Origin: Methylophilaceae bacterium UBA5127
GTDB taxonomy: Bacteria; Pseudomonadota; Gammaproteobacteria; Burkholderiales; Methylophilaceae
Reading direction: 5' to 3'
Assembly (NCBI GenBank): GCA_002414145.1
Contig: DHYP01000022.1
Span: 23,693-42,956 of the forward strand
Length of the DNA: 19,264 nt
The first letter of the stretch is position 1. The number at the start of each line of letters is the position of its first letter. Below are positions 7,620 through 16,305 of the stretch, one piece after another. The translations under genes and the position numbers were made by a program. The notes under the pieces were generated by a model. The model did not search any database, was not told the origin of the DNA, and worked only from the letters and a program-made list of their open reading frames with translations.

Positions 7620-8678
7620 TTATTTCCTATGCCTTTTTAAAAATACAGAAGTTAAATTTCTTCTAACTGGTATGTCATAAACTTTTTCAAGTAAAAGACT
7701 AAAAACAATCAACCCTGCAACTAAAATCATTCCACTATAAGGAGCATTATTTTTTACAACCATCCCAAAATTGAAGTATATTAATATTGAAACTGGACTA
7801 TGCAACAAATAAAGCGGATAGCTTGCTTGTCCTAGCATCCTAAATATTTGACTCGCAACCTTACCTGACTCACACCTTGAACCGACAAGTACACAAAATG
7901 GAAACACAAGAAAGATAGCAAATAGATTAAAGGCACCATTTAGCTTTCCCAAGTCTGGGATCATAAAAACTACTGCCATCGTTAAAAGTACCACCCAGTT
8001 TGGCACTTTTAACGATGGTAGAATTGATGCTCTCACGCGATACAAATAAACGCCTAAAAAAATACCAAACCCACTTCTTACAAAACCAGATAAGATTGAA
8101 GTTTGCCTCCACGTCATCCCTGCATCTATGTGCCCATGTAAGTAAGCTAGCATTATCAATGCAAAACCTCCAACCAAAAGAAAAAGCACTAATACCTTAT
8201 TCGTAAACTTAAATCCTATTAATCCGTAAAAAAAATTGACAACTAACTCATAAAATACAGACCAATAGGGTGTATTCAGAGGAAAAAGAAAAATACTGCC
8301 CACTAGCTGAGAAGGCAAAAATAACAATGTGAATAATGAAGATTGAATTAGACTGTTGAGATAGCTACCGTCATGTAATTGCACATCAGTAACTTTAACT
8401 AATGTAGCAAAAACTGCAAAAAATATAGATATAAAATACATCGGATAGAGTCGTATTATCCGAATCATGATAAAACTTTTAATTGTAATATCGCCATTTA
8501 CAAGTTTTGCTTCATAAGCATGCGCAATTACAAATCCACTTAAAATAAAAAACATATCTACGGCTAAAAAGCTCTGATGAAAAGATAACCCTCCCCAATA
8601 TGCCCCAGTATGAAAAATAACCACAAAAATTGCGGCTATCCCCCGCAACGCATCTAGTGTTAAATAGGTCACTTTCAC
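7620..8678 (-). CDS. Acyltransferase 3 family membrane protein (OafA-like)
   Basis: A 352-residue polytopic acyltransferase of the acyltransferase 3 family (OafA/YrhL branch), expected to O-acetylate or acylate a sugar of the EPS. The signature LDALRGIAAIFVVIFHTGAY carries the conserved R12 and His23. FLAVDMFFILSGFVIAHAYE and the basic RIIRLYP segment follow, then about eight more hydrophobic helices. The start is GTG at 8678, overlapping the upstream GT2 stop in a GTGA (8675-8678), which suggests translational coupling; a second GTG two codons later is possible. Like the other acyltransferase in this cluster it is AT-rich: rows at 7741, 8161 and 8401 have about 27-32 % G+C by hand count. With two such enzymes the polymer probably carries more than one acyl decoration. 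Confidence 0.88.
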   Translation of the reverse strand: MKVTYLTLDALRGIAAIFVVIFHTGAYWGGLSFHQSFLAVDMFFILSGFVIAHAYEAKLVNGDITIKSFIMIRIIRLYPMYFISIFFAVFATLVKVTDVQLHDGSYLNSLIQSSLFTLLFLPSQLVGSIFLFPLNTPYWSVFYELVVNFFYGLIGFKFTNKVLVLFLLVGGFALIMLAYLHGHIDAGMTWRQTSILSGFVRSGFGIFLGVYLYRVRASILPSLKVPNWVVLLTMAVVFMIPDLGKLNGAFNLFAIFLVFPFCVLVGSRCESGKVASQIFRMLGQASYPLYLLHSPVSILIYFNFGMVVKNNAPYSGMILVAGLIVFSLLLEKVYDIPVRRNLTSVFLKRHRK

Positions 8679-9595
8679 AAACTAACTTGTCTTTGTAATA
8701 AATCAGATATATAAACTAATAAACCAAAAGGAATTGAAAGTAAACAAAGTAAATAAGCGCCTATACTGCTAAATTTCTTAGGGTGCATAAACCCGTAATC
8801 CGCTACATGAAAACTATAACGCACATAGAGTACAGCCCACTTGAAGAAATTGATTGGGTCGTAAACAAAATAATCAAAATCCCGATTCATAATTTTTAAT
8901 GAATAGTTTCTATGTAGCGCTTTTTTTCTAGGATCACCTTTGCTAAGTTGGTTGCCAGAATCTTGGTAATAGACTCTTAATGCATCATTAATACAGCGAA
9001 TTTTGTATTTTCTGGCAATATCATCCCAAATCAAATTCTCTGGTACATAGCGCAATCCTTTATCTTCTGGAAAAGGATATGCTTTCATAATAGAGGTTCG
9101 ATGAAATCCCCATGTTTCACCTCTAATTTTATGTTTAAATCTTAAATCTAAAGAGTTTGTATCTAGTGGGTTGGGTTCAAAAGCAGGTGTACATGGTGTT
9201 CCATCTTCATACTGACAGCGCGTGACCACGCCAGTAAAACCTTGTCGCTGACTTTCTGGAATGTCCTCCCAAGCCTTTAACATGATCTCTATCGCATCTG
9301 GTAAAAAACCATCATCAGAGTCAATTACAAAAAACAATTCGCCTTTTGCGATTTCTACTGCTCTATTAAATGCTACATGTCTGCCGCTATTTTCCTGATA
9401 CTTATACGTCACTGGAAAATCTGCTTCTTTCATCCACTCTGCTACCAGCTCTCTTGTATTATCTTTTGACCCATCATCAATCACTATCCATTCAAAATCT
9501 CGGTAGGTTTGTACCTTTAAACTATCGTAGACCCTATCCAATGTATGGGCTCTGTTATACGCTGGAGTAAAAACTGTAAACTTAGGAGACGTCAT
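8675..9595 (-). CDS. GT2 family glycosyltransferase with C-terminal membrane segment
   Basis: An inverting GT-A glycosyltransferase of family GT2, 306 residues. The N-terminus TVFTPAYNRAHTL, the nucleotide-binding IDDGSKDNTRE (I39-D40-D41-G42-S43) and the metal-binding D92-S-D-D95 are all present. A probable catalytic acidic region, PENLIWDDIARKYK, follows further on. A hydrophobic stretch near the C-terminus (about 275-300, IGAYLLCLLSIPFGLLVYI) could anchor it to the inner membrane. The ATG at 9595 is preceded by AAGG with six bases of spacing. It is the first gene after a 142-base gap, so it may begin a second transcription unit. It overlaps the next gene by four bases. It should add one sugar to the repeat unit; specificity is unknown. 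Confidence 0.92.
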   Translation of the reverse strand: MTSPKFTVFTPAYNRAHTLDRVYDSLKVQTYRDFEWIVIDDGSKDNTRELVAEWMKEADFPVTYKYQENSGRHVAFNRAVEIAKGELFFVIDSDDGFLPDAIEIMLKAWEDIPESQRQGFTGVVTRCQYEDGTPCTPAFEPNPLDTNSLDLRFKHKIRGETWGFHRTSIMKAYPFPEDKGLRYVPENLIWDDIARKYKIRCINDALRVYYQDSGNQLSKGDPRKKALHRNYSLKIMNRDFDYFVYDPINFFKWAVLYVRYSFHVADYGFMHPKKFSSIGAYLLCLLSIPFGLLVYISDLLQRQVSL

Positions 9596-9737
9596 GTAAA
9601 ACCTTATTTGAATTTTATTTTTTTATTGAGCGATGAGTTAGTAAATTGTGCTACTTTTAAGCACGCCCTGAGCTTCAGACTGGCCTATTTGGCAATAACA
9701 CTAGTGATTCTAAAACTGAAATAGTACTTAAAATGTA
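9596..9737 (-). other. 142-base intergenic gap inside the EPS gene run
   Basis: This is the only gap over about 45 bases within the minus-strand EPS run. The neighbouring genes point the same way, so it could hold an internal promoter or a processing site. I find AT-rich tracts near the GT2 start but no convincing -35/-10 pair, and only a weak four-base-pair hairpin (CTGA-GCT-TCAG near 9669-9679) without a T run. No remnant open frame is recognisable. Confidence 0.35.
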
Positions 9738-10940
9738 TTACAACTTTGTGATTAGTTGATGGTACTTAGCAGCAACTTGAGCAGCTAAATAATTGTAACT
9801 TCGCGCTAAAACAACATACTCTAGACCAGACATTTTAAACTTATCTCGCAAAGATGAGTCTTCAAGCAATTTGGTAACAGACCGTGCAAAATTCTCGGCA
9901 GTGAGCGGAACGCATTTTGCAGCTCCACTATCTTCAGCCACTAGCACTTGGTCTGGATTATCATTCATCACCACTGGGATGCCTAGCGCCATATATTCAA
10001 CGGCTTTGGTAGGCGAACCCATATCAAGCAAATACCCTCTTGGTATTGGCGACAATCCAACCTCTGCTGATACTACATAACGCCAAGCTTCTGCCATAGG
10101 CAACCAGCCTGTCCAAAGGATATTTTCCACCAGCCCTAGTTTTTCTGATTCTGCCTTAAGCCAAGAGCGATGCTCACTATCTTCAGTATCCCCTGCAAGC
10201 ACCAGTAATATATTGGGTATTTGCGGTTTAATGATGGCTAACATGCCAAATAAAATATCGATTTGGCGCACAGGATCTAAAGTGCCTAAGTACACCACCA
10301 CCCGTTTGCCAATCAATGCGGGATTATCACTTGGCATAGGAGTTTGCTGCGCCGCTTCTAAATCTACTCCCATGGGGACTGGCGTCATTTTTGCTGGGGC
10401 TATACCACGCTTGGCGACCATCTCCAGCATATTTTGGCTTTGCACAAACACATGCTGCGCATTCGGCAAAATGATTTTGTAAACCAGCAATTTACCAAAA
10501 GTGCCTTGTATCAAGGGAAACCAAAAACGCATGCCGCCTTTGATTCCACGTTTTTTAGCCCGGTCTATTTGCCCTTCTGATTGCGGGTAAGATAGCCAGT
10601 AAAAAAACGGCTTGCGGTGGATTTTGCACATGACAATGGCGACTAACGCAGACACGGTCATGTCTCTTACCTGCACAGCATCATACTTAGCATAATCCGC
10701 TGTGATGAGCGTTTTTACGGAATGCAAAAATTTAAAAATGTACTGTAACGCTCGGTTATTGGGTACCTGACACAAAATCGCCTTGCCTGCTGGCCAACTG
10801 GGTGCTGCTTGCACTTTTATATCTTGCTCTGTCACTAAATCACAGGTAATGCCAAATCTGGGCAGATACTTGCCAAACAATGTGGTGAGATCTGCCCTGA
10901 ACGTAGGCCACTGCTCTGCGGTTAAATATAGGATATGCAT
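9738..10940 (-). CDS. GT4-like GT-B glycosyltransferase
   Basis: A 400-residue GT-B fold glycosyltransferase. The N-terminal half (MHILYLTAEQWPTFRADL) forms the acceptor-side Rossmann domain. The C-terminal half has VVVYLGTLDPVRQ, the LVLAGDTED strand and a donor-binding segment, LLDMGSPTKAVEYMALGIPVV. That segment keeps the glutamate of EYMA but has no first glutamate of a classic E-x7-E motif, as in several GT4 branches with the PTK-x-x-EY pattern. The ATG at 10940 sits directly after the TAA of the polymerase gene, so translation is probably coupled. Its stop precedes the 142-base gap, making it perhaps the last gene of the first EPS transcript. Role: a cytoplasmic-face sugar transfer during repeat-unit assembly; donor unknown. 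Confidence 0.87.
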   Translation of the reverse strand: MHILYLTAEQWPTFRADLTTLFGKYLPRFGITCDLVTEQDIKVQAAPSWPAGKAILCQVPNNRALQYIFKFLHSVKTLITADYAKYDAVQVRDMTVSALVAIVMCKIHRKPFFYWLSYPQSEGQIDRAKKRGIKGGMRFWFPLIQGTFGKLLVYKIILPNAQHVFVQSQNMLEMVAKRGIAPAKMTPVPMGVDLEAAQQTPMPSDNPALIGKRVVVYLGTLDPVRQIDILFGMLAIIKPQIPNILLVLAGDTEDSEHRSWLKAESEKLGLVENILWTGWLPMAEAWRYVVSAEVGLSPIPRGYLLDMGSPTKAVEYMALGIPVVMNDNPDQVLVAEDSGAAKCVPLTAENFARSVTKLLEDSSLRDKFKMSGLEYVVLARSYNYLAAQVAAKYHQLITKL

Positions 10941-12422
10941 TTAAACTGGCTGATTAAGATTTTGTAAGTTTTGTTTATGCTCACGGGTGATAAATGCAGC
11001 GTAGCCCAGCATAAACGCAATGATAATTTCATGCACAATCAGGTTGACCTGTGAATCTGCATACATAATAAAAATTAATGTAAAAGCAATACCCACTTGC
11101 AATGCCAAACAGTCTGCCTTTATTTTTAAATTTTGCGTGGTATTAATAATTTTGCTCATCTCGCGCCACGCCAGTACATAGATACTGAGATATAACGCCA
11201 AACCTGCAATACCTAAATCCCACAAAATACTCGAGGCTGTTGTAGTGGCAATGCCAAATTTATAATACATTTGTGCAATATGACCTTCCAATCCATAAGA
11301 ACTCCCCAAGCCATGCCCGAACAGGATGCTGACAGGGTCTATCCAATCATGGGCACTCCACCAAAAAGTAAGCGCAGTGCCACGATTTAATAAAAGCGTA
11401 CCATAACCATACTTATCTCCAAAAGTGTACTCGTACATTCCTAGAACACCCTTAACTAAGTCAGTATTCAACATTATTTCAAAGTAAAGATACGCTAAGC
11501 CAATGGTAATTAACACCATAACGGCAAACGAGACTATCGCCGCAACTGGCGTCTTCAAAATTTCTTTGCGGAGCAAAGTAAATGCCATCACTGGGAATAG
11601 TACAATTACCACCTTTGTTTCCCCCAATGCTAGCGGCAGTAAAATTAAGGCACTCAGTACCCCAAAATACGTCGCGCTCAACAAACCTTGCCGCCACCTT
11701 GCAAATATAAAGGCAAACGCCGTCAATACTAATATCACCATTACAGAATTTGGGCTCCCACCTTCCATACTAATCCCTAATGTGCCTGCCACCACATCTG
11801 TCGCTTGGCCACCGCCCAAATCTATGCCGCCCCTTTTGGGCACGAGTATTAAGCGCTCATATAAAGCAAAGGGGAGTTGCAGGAGTGCAATTCCCAGTAA
11901 CAGCTTTAGCCAGTCATCAAAATCTTTTCTTTCTAATGGCATTGACGCTAGTGCGAGCATCAGACCAAATGCCTGAAAGTAACGTTTAAATCCGCCAATC
12001 AGCTCACTTTTTGAATGCAATTGCAGTAAAGTTGAAAATACTGCAAACAACATAAAGGCAAGCGCTACCCATATAAACAAGGGCACAGATTTTTTTTGAT
12101 TAGGGTTTAGATTGATCAGGTTAAAAATGCCAGGCACCAATAACAGCATACCCATCAAAGAGACTGCCCATTGCATTCTGGATAGGCCGCTACCTAATAA
12201 GTTAAATACTGTCGGTGCTGCAAGCCCGATAATAAGTACCATCCAGATGACTTTTTTGGGCACGCCTAGCAGAAACACACCTACGACCAGACCCACGGCC
12301 AAACCGATTAGAATTGGATTGGCGGTTAATGAGATTAAGCCAAAGACGAGCGCTAAAAATGTTGCAAACAACAAAAAAAGGATTTTGAACCAGAGTTTAT
12401 TCGCAACACCGTTAAACATCAT
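10941..12422 (-). CDS. Wzy/O-antigen-ligase-like EPS polymerase
   Basis: A 493-residue polytopic membrane protein with roughly eleven to twelve hydrophobic helices. It has the architecture of the O-antigen ligase/polymerase superfamily. A longer non-membrane loop (about 340-400) contains FGHGLGSSYGLEGH, matching the G-H-G-x-G signature often seen in the large periplasmic loop of these proteins. In a cluster with a Wzx flippase and a chain-length regulator, its most likely job is to polymerise flipped repeat units in the periplasm. The ATG at 12422 overlaps the upstream stop in an ATGA; a second ATG follows immediately and either may be used. The family is clear. Polymerase rather than ligase is inferred from context. 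Confidence 0.82.
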   Translation of the reverse strand: MMFNGVANKLWFKILFLLFATFLALVFGLISLTANPILIGLAVGLVVGVFLLGVPKKVIWMVLIIGLAAPTVFNLLGSGLSRMQWAVSLMGMLLLVPGIFNLINLNPNQKKSVPLFIWVALAFMLFAVFSTLLQLHSKSELIGGFKRYFQAFGLMLALASMPLERKDFDDWLKLLLGIALLQLPFALYERLILVPKRGGIDLGGGQATDVVAGTLGISMEGGSPNSVMVILVLTAFAFIFARWRQGLLSATYFGVLSALILLPLALGETKVVIVLFPVMAFTLLRKEILKTPVAAIVSFAVMVLITIGLAYLYFEIMLNTDLVKGVLGMYEYTFGDKYGYGTLLLNRGTALTFWWSAHDWIDPVSILFGHGLGSSYGLEGHIAQMYYKFGIATTTASSILWDLGIAGLALYLSIYVLAWREMSKIINTTQNLKIKADCLALQVGIAFTLIFIMYADSQVNLIVHEIIIAFMLGYAAFITREHKQNLQNLNQPV

Positions 12423-13555
12423 GATTGTGCAACCTTGCTGACTTCATTTAAGAATACGGGCTCTAGCTTACTCCACAAATGTTGCGTTCCTGCGTCAAGC
12501 GCGCGCGCCCGCATGACCCGAATTTTATCCTGATGATCCAATAGCTGCTTAATCGCATGCGCAAAGGCATGGGCATCGTAATCAAAAATAAGACCGTTTT
12601 CCCAATTTTTAATATAGCGCGTATGTGTGCGGATGTTACTGGCCAGCACTGGCAAGCCCGCTACTAAATATTCGAACAGTTTGGTAGGCGGATTAAATCG
12701 CCACCATGGGCGATCTTCCCACAAACAAATCCCAACGTCCCCAGATTTCAATAGTTCTGGGATTTTATCCCCATTCACACGCGGCAGTATTGTAATGTAG
12801 TTAGCCACACCTAATGCATTGACCTTATTTTGGCAAAAAGTCATTTGTTCTTGATTAGCCCCCACCAGCGTGAGCCGCACATGCTTGCACCCCATGCTAA
12901 CAGCTTGAGCTAACCCTTCTATCATCACATCTCTACCTCTCGGGCCACTGATGGTGCCCACATAAATCAGCTCAAGTGGGTGATTGGCATCATAAGCTAC
13001 TGTGTCTTCTAGTAAGAACGTATCTGCCACGCCCATGTAAATCATCTTTAATTTAGCTGGGTCTATTCCATTTTTTAGTAAGTCATCCAGATGCTCTTCA
13101 CCTATAGGCATGACAACATCTGCCTTTTTTGCACCCGTAAAAACCAATTTCTGCATCATTCTAGCAATCCAGTTTTTAACGGGATTATTTTCGACATTTT
13201 CTTGTATCATATTGGTAGGATGCTCATTCCAATATAAGCAGATTGGGGTCTTGACGCCCATTAAAGCAATTGGAGCTGCACTGGAATGCAGGAGCACAAC
13301 CACATCCGCTTTATGCTGACGTATGTAACTTGCGCATTTAAATAGATAACTCAGCCAGCCTAATTTACCTTTACCACGGCCAAGACTCACAAAATGCGTG
13401 CTGACATTTAACTCATCTTGAAGATACGCATCCTGACTCAATATCGTTAACGCATAGTTTTCAGCTAAAGCCTTTAGACGATAGGAAAAATCCAGAAAAC
13501 CTGGCTGATTGCTATCCAAACTTAACACAACAATGCAATTCTTTTTAAGACGATG
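12419..13555 (-). repeat. Second copy of an in-gene GT4 duplication (domain B)
   Basis: This is the downstream half of the double glycosyltransferase, homologous to 13556-14683. The similarity is still visible in DNA: the segment starting at 12582 matches that starting at 13701 over the codons for KNWENGLIFDY. The offset is 1128 bases at the start of the repeat and 1119 near its end, so a few small indels have accumulated. Confidence 0.85.
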
Positions 13556-14683
13556 ACTTATCGCATTCAAAAACTCTGGTTTTAACTTACTCCATAAATA
13601 TTGCTTACCATTCTCTGTTGCATTTAGTTTAAGGGTTTGAATCCGTGCTTTATTTTGACTGATTTGGATGATTGCCTGTGCAAACGCACTTGAGCTATAG
13701 TCAAAAATTAAGCCATTTTCCCAGTTTTTAATGTAGCGCGTGTGGGTACAAATATCGCTTGCCAAAACTGGCAGGCCTGCTACTAAATACTCAAACAGTT
13801 TTGTGGGGGGGTTGATACGATACCAGGGTTTATCTGCCCAAATTGCCACACCTATATCGGCTTTGGCGATGAGTTTAGGAATTTCAGATCCTTGAACACG
13901 CTTTATTACTGTTAGATGATTAACAATGTCTAACGTTAATGCTTTTTTCTGACAGTACTCTATATCTTCATCCTGAGCGCCGACAAGCGTTAAATGTACA
14001 TCATGACAACCTACCTTTATTGCTTCTGCCAAGCCTTCTAGCATGATGTCACGGCCACGCTCTCTCGAAATTGTCCCAACAAAAATAAGCTGAATTGTTT
14101 TATTGTCTTTTAGCGGACTCAGTAGTGTTTCTTGACTCACAAATGAGTCATCTACGCCCAAGTAGATCTTTTTAATTTTTTCTGTATCTGTTCCGCGGGC
14201 TATTAAATCATTTTTATGCTCAACCCCGACTGGCATGACAATATCCGCATGCCGCGCACCCAAAAACATCAGACGATGTAGCAGCCAAGTCACTAATTTT
14301 TTAATCGGTGAAAAACCAGATGGCATATGCATTAAGTTAGTGGGATGTTCGTTCCAATATACGAACATAGGCGCTTTAAATGCAAATAAACTTAATGGAG
14401 AAGTACTAGAATGCATTAAAAAAATAAGATCAGCATTATTTTTATGTAAGTATTTAGCACAGTTAAATAAATATTTTAACCAGCCATATTTACCGCCCAA
14501 TCTGGGGAAAGCAACGTACTCAACATTCGGCAACAACAGCTCTGGTTGCTTAATTTCCCCATGACTTACCACTGTTAATTCATAGACTTCTGCAAGGGCT
14601 TTGATTCTGTAAGAATAGACCAAGTATCCAGGCTGGTTGTCTGAAAAAGACGTGATGACGATACATTTTTTACGTTTGCTCAT
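12419..14683 (-). CDS. Double-domain GT4 glycosyltransferase (tandem internal duplication)
   Basis: This 754-residue protein is two complete GT4-like enzymes fused end to end. Domain A (about 1-376) begins with KKCIVITSFSDNQPG and domain B (about 377-754) with KKNCIVVLSLDSNQPG, at an offset of 376 residues. Both carry YWNEHPTN, a VGTIS-x-x-RGRD donor loop, NPPTKLFEYLVAGLPVLAS, and a THTRYIKNWENGLIFDY block. Over one aligned 128-residue stretch I count 81 identities. There is almost no linker. Both keep the glutamate of LFEY, with no first glutamate of a classic E-x7-E. Both halves look intact, so two successive transfers of the same or a related sugar are possible. The ATG at 14683 has only a weak Shine-Dalgarno; the stop overlaps the polymerase start by four bases. 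Confidence 0.9.
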   Translation of the reverse strand: MSKRKKCIVITSFSDNQPGYLVYSYRIKALAEVYELTVVSHGEIKQPELLLPNVEYVAFPRLGGKYGWLKYLFNCAKYLHKNNADLIFLMHSSTSPLSLFAFKAPMFVYWNEHPTNLMHMPSGFSPIKKLVTWLLHRLMFLGARHADIVMPVGVEHKNDLIARGTDTEKIKKIYLGVDDSFVSQETLLSPLKDNKTIQLIFVGTISRERGRDIMLEGLAEAIKVGCHDVHLTLVGAQDEDIEYCQKKALTLDIVNHLTVIKRVQGSEIPKLIAKADIGVAIWADKPWYRINPPTKLFEYLVAGLPVLASDICTHTRYIKNWENGLIFDYSSSAFAQAIIQISQNKARIQTLKLNATENGKQYLWSKLKPEFLNAISHRLKKNCIVVLSLDSNQPGFLDFSYRLKALAENYALTILSQDAYLQDELNVSTHFVSLGRGKGKLGWLSYLFKCASYIRQHKADVVVLLHSSAAPIALMGVKTPICLYWNEHPTNMIQENVENNPVKNWIARMMQKLVFTGAKKADVVMPIGEEHLDDLLKNGIDPAKLKMIYMGVADTFLLEDTVAYDANHPLELIYVGTISGPRGRDVMIEGLAQAVSMGCKHVRLTLVGANQEQMTFCQNKVNALGVANYITILPRVNGDKIPELLKSGDVGICLWEDRPWWRFNPPTKLFEYLVAGLPVLASNIRTHTRYIKNWENGLIFDYDAHAFAHAIKQLLDHQDKIRVMRARALDAGTQHLWSKLEPVFLNEVSKVAQS
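13556..14683 (-). repeat. First copy of an in-gene GT4 duplication (domain A)
   Basis: This is the upstream half of the double glycosyltransferase. It is a direct repeat of 12419-13555 at the protein level and partly at the DNA level. It matches copy B from its sixth residue to the end of the domain, so the duplication covered a whole single-domain gene whose stop codon was lost. Confidence 0.85.
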
Positions 14684-14720
14684 TGGTCTGTTTCTGGATA
14701 AAGTTCATTCACAAACATGG

Positions 14721-16268
14721 CTATGCTTTTACTAAGGCAGACTTGACTAGATCGATTTCAGCACGCGTAATTGAATTGAGTTTCCACAAAGCAACGCTAT
14801 AAACCGCCATAATGCTGATAAAAGAGATCATCGAAATACCGATATTACTTAAATGAGTGCTAAATTTCAGCAAACCTAAATATGTCACCATGAATGCAAG
14901 TAATCCAGAAAGCAAAACTCCTCTGAGCATTCTCCAAGAGGGTTGGTAGTTGTAATTCAGCTGTTTTATTTTATGGATGATATAAAGATTCATGACCATA
15001 GAAAATACTGTGGAGCCGACCAGCAACCATTTTGGATAAAATGGTACGGTAGCAAGCATCAGTGTCATCATCACTGATAGCGCGCATGTACTGGCATAAA
15101 CCAGAAACTGACTTTTCTCAATACTGTTCAAGATCAATTGCAACAACACGACATGACTGCCAATGGTTAACTGCACCATTACTAGTACCAGTATCCATGA
15201 CAACCCCTGAAACTTGCCATCTGTGATTAACGATACTGTGGAATCGCCACAAACTGCTATCCATGCAATTGCAGGCACCATTAAAATAAGGTTTGATTTA
15301 TAAAGTAACTGGCAGCGATAACTTAAACTTTCAAAATTCCGATTTTGAATATAGTTTGCAACTATTACTGGTTCAATTAAGTTATAAAAAAAATGTAAGG
15401 GAATGTATTGTCTGATTCTTTCTGCAATGCTCACAAAAAAACCATACGCCGCCACATACTCGGCGCTTAAGAAAAATGCAGCTACCATTTTGATGAAATA
15501 AGGTTGGGGGGGAGCGGCTAATAATAAATAGCCATAATTATTTCTAGCCGTTTGAATAATCACTTGCCAATCTGGCCAGCTAGCCTGTGTATGCGCTGAA
15601 CTTTTAATGGTGTTCTGATTATTATTTTCTAAGGAATTCAAATGCATTAAAAGCACTACAATAAAAACAATAACGCCAAAAAACTCTGGTACTGCCATAA
15701 TCCATAAAGACTCATCTAAGCTAATGTAATGATCCCCTACCAATGCGATGAAGATGGCAGCCAAACGCCCAGCCCATTGAACGATTAAAATTTTAGTGAG
15801 TGTTTTTTGAAGTACCAGCGCTTGAAAAACTGAAGAAAAATGTTGGAATAGTGTCTCGGCCACTATAAAACACAACAGCGCCTTAGGGAAAAAAGGGATT
15901 TGTATATCTTTAAATATACTTAAGAAACTAGACCAAAAAGTACCCAACAGCAAAGCAATCAGTAGTGTGACCGCAAAACGGACTAAAGCTGTCTTCCATA
16001 TAAGACTCGCTAAATCTTTAGCGCTACGCTCTAATCTTGCTTCTGGAATATACCGAGACAAGGTGCGTTCCATCCCTAAGCTCGCCAATATACCCACAAA
16101 TGAGATTAAGCCAGAGAGTGCAGTAAACGCAGCATAGCCTTGAATATCCATGTAGCGTACTAGTAAAACAACCGTGGCAAAACCTGCCAGACCAGCAGCA
16201 CCCCTACCCAGCAAATAATGCCATGCGCCCGAACGTACGTTATCTTTTGAATAAGGCGAATTGCCCAT
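14721..16268 (-). CDS. Wzx-type polysaccharide repeat-unit flippase
   Basis: A 515-residue polytopic protein of the polysaccharide-transport (MOP/MATE-like) superfamily. It would flip the undecaprenyl-linked repeat unit across the inner membrane. The N-terminus has the family pattern GAWHYLLGRGAAGLAGFATVV, then VRYMDIQGYAAFTALSGL and a GMERTLSRYIPEARLE cytoplasmic loop. About twelve to fourteen hydrophobic helices can be traced, with a break near 205-235 that may be the central cytoplasmic loop. The ATG at 16268 has only a weak GGGT upstream. Gaps of 37 bases separate it from epsI before and from the double GT4 after. The family is secure; the substrate is inferred from the surrounding glycosyltransferases. 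Confidence 0.88.
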   Translation of the reverse strand: MGNSPYSKDNVRSGAWHYLLGRGAAGLAGFATVVLLVRYMDIQGYAAFTALSGLISFVGILASLGMERTLSRYIPEARLERSAKDLASLIWKTALVRFAVTLLIALLLGTFWSSFLSIFKDIQIPFFPKALLCFIVAETLFQHFSSVFQALVLQKTLTKILIVQWAGRLAAIFIALVGDHYISLDESLWIMAVPEFFGVIVFIVVLLMHLNSLENNNQNTIKSSAHTQASWPDWQVIIQTARNNYGYLLLAAPPQPYFIKMVAAFFLSAEYVAAYGFFVSIAERIRQYIPLHFFYNLIEPVIVANYIQNRNFESLSYRCQLLYKSNLILMVPAIAWIAVCGDSTVSLITDGKFQGLSWILVLVMVQLTIGSHVVLLQLILNSIEKSQFLVYASTCALSVMMTLMLATVPFYPKWLLVGSTVFSMVMNLYIIHKIKQLNYNYQPSWRMLRGVLLSGLLAFMVTYLGLLKFSTHLSNIGISMISFISIMAVYSVALWKLNSITRAEIDLVKSALVKA

Positions 16269-16305
16269 ATTTAATTACCCGAAATAATATCGTGCCTGAT
16301 TACAT

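Noticed and set aside
11503..11976. 157-codon plus-strand open frame opposite the polymerase gene.
   Set aside because: It is antisense to a well-supported membrane protein gene, has low-complexity T/S/A/N-rich translation and no domain; it is a shadow of the polymerase codons.
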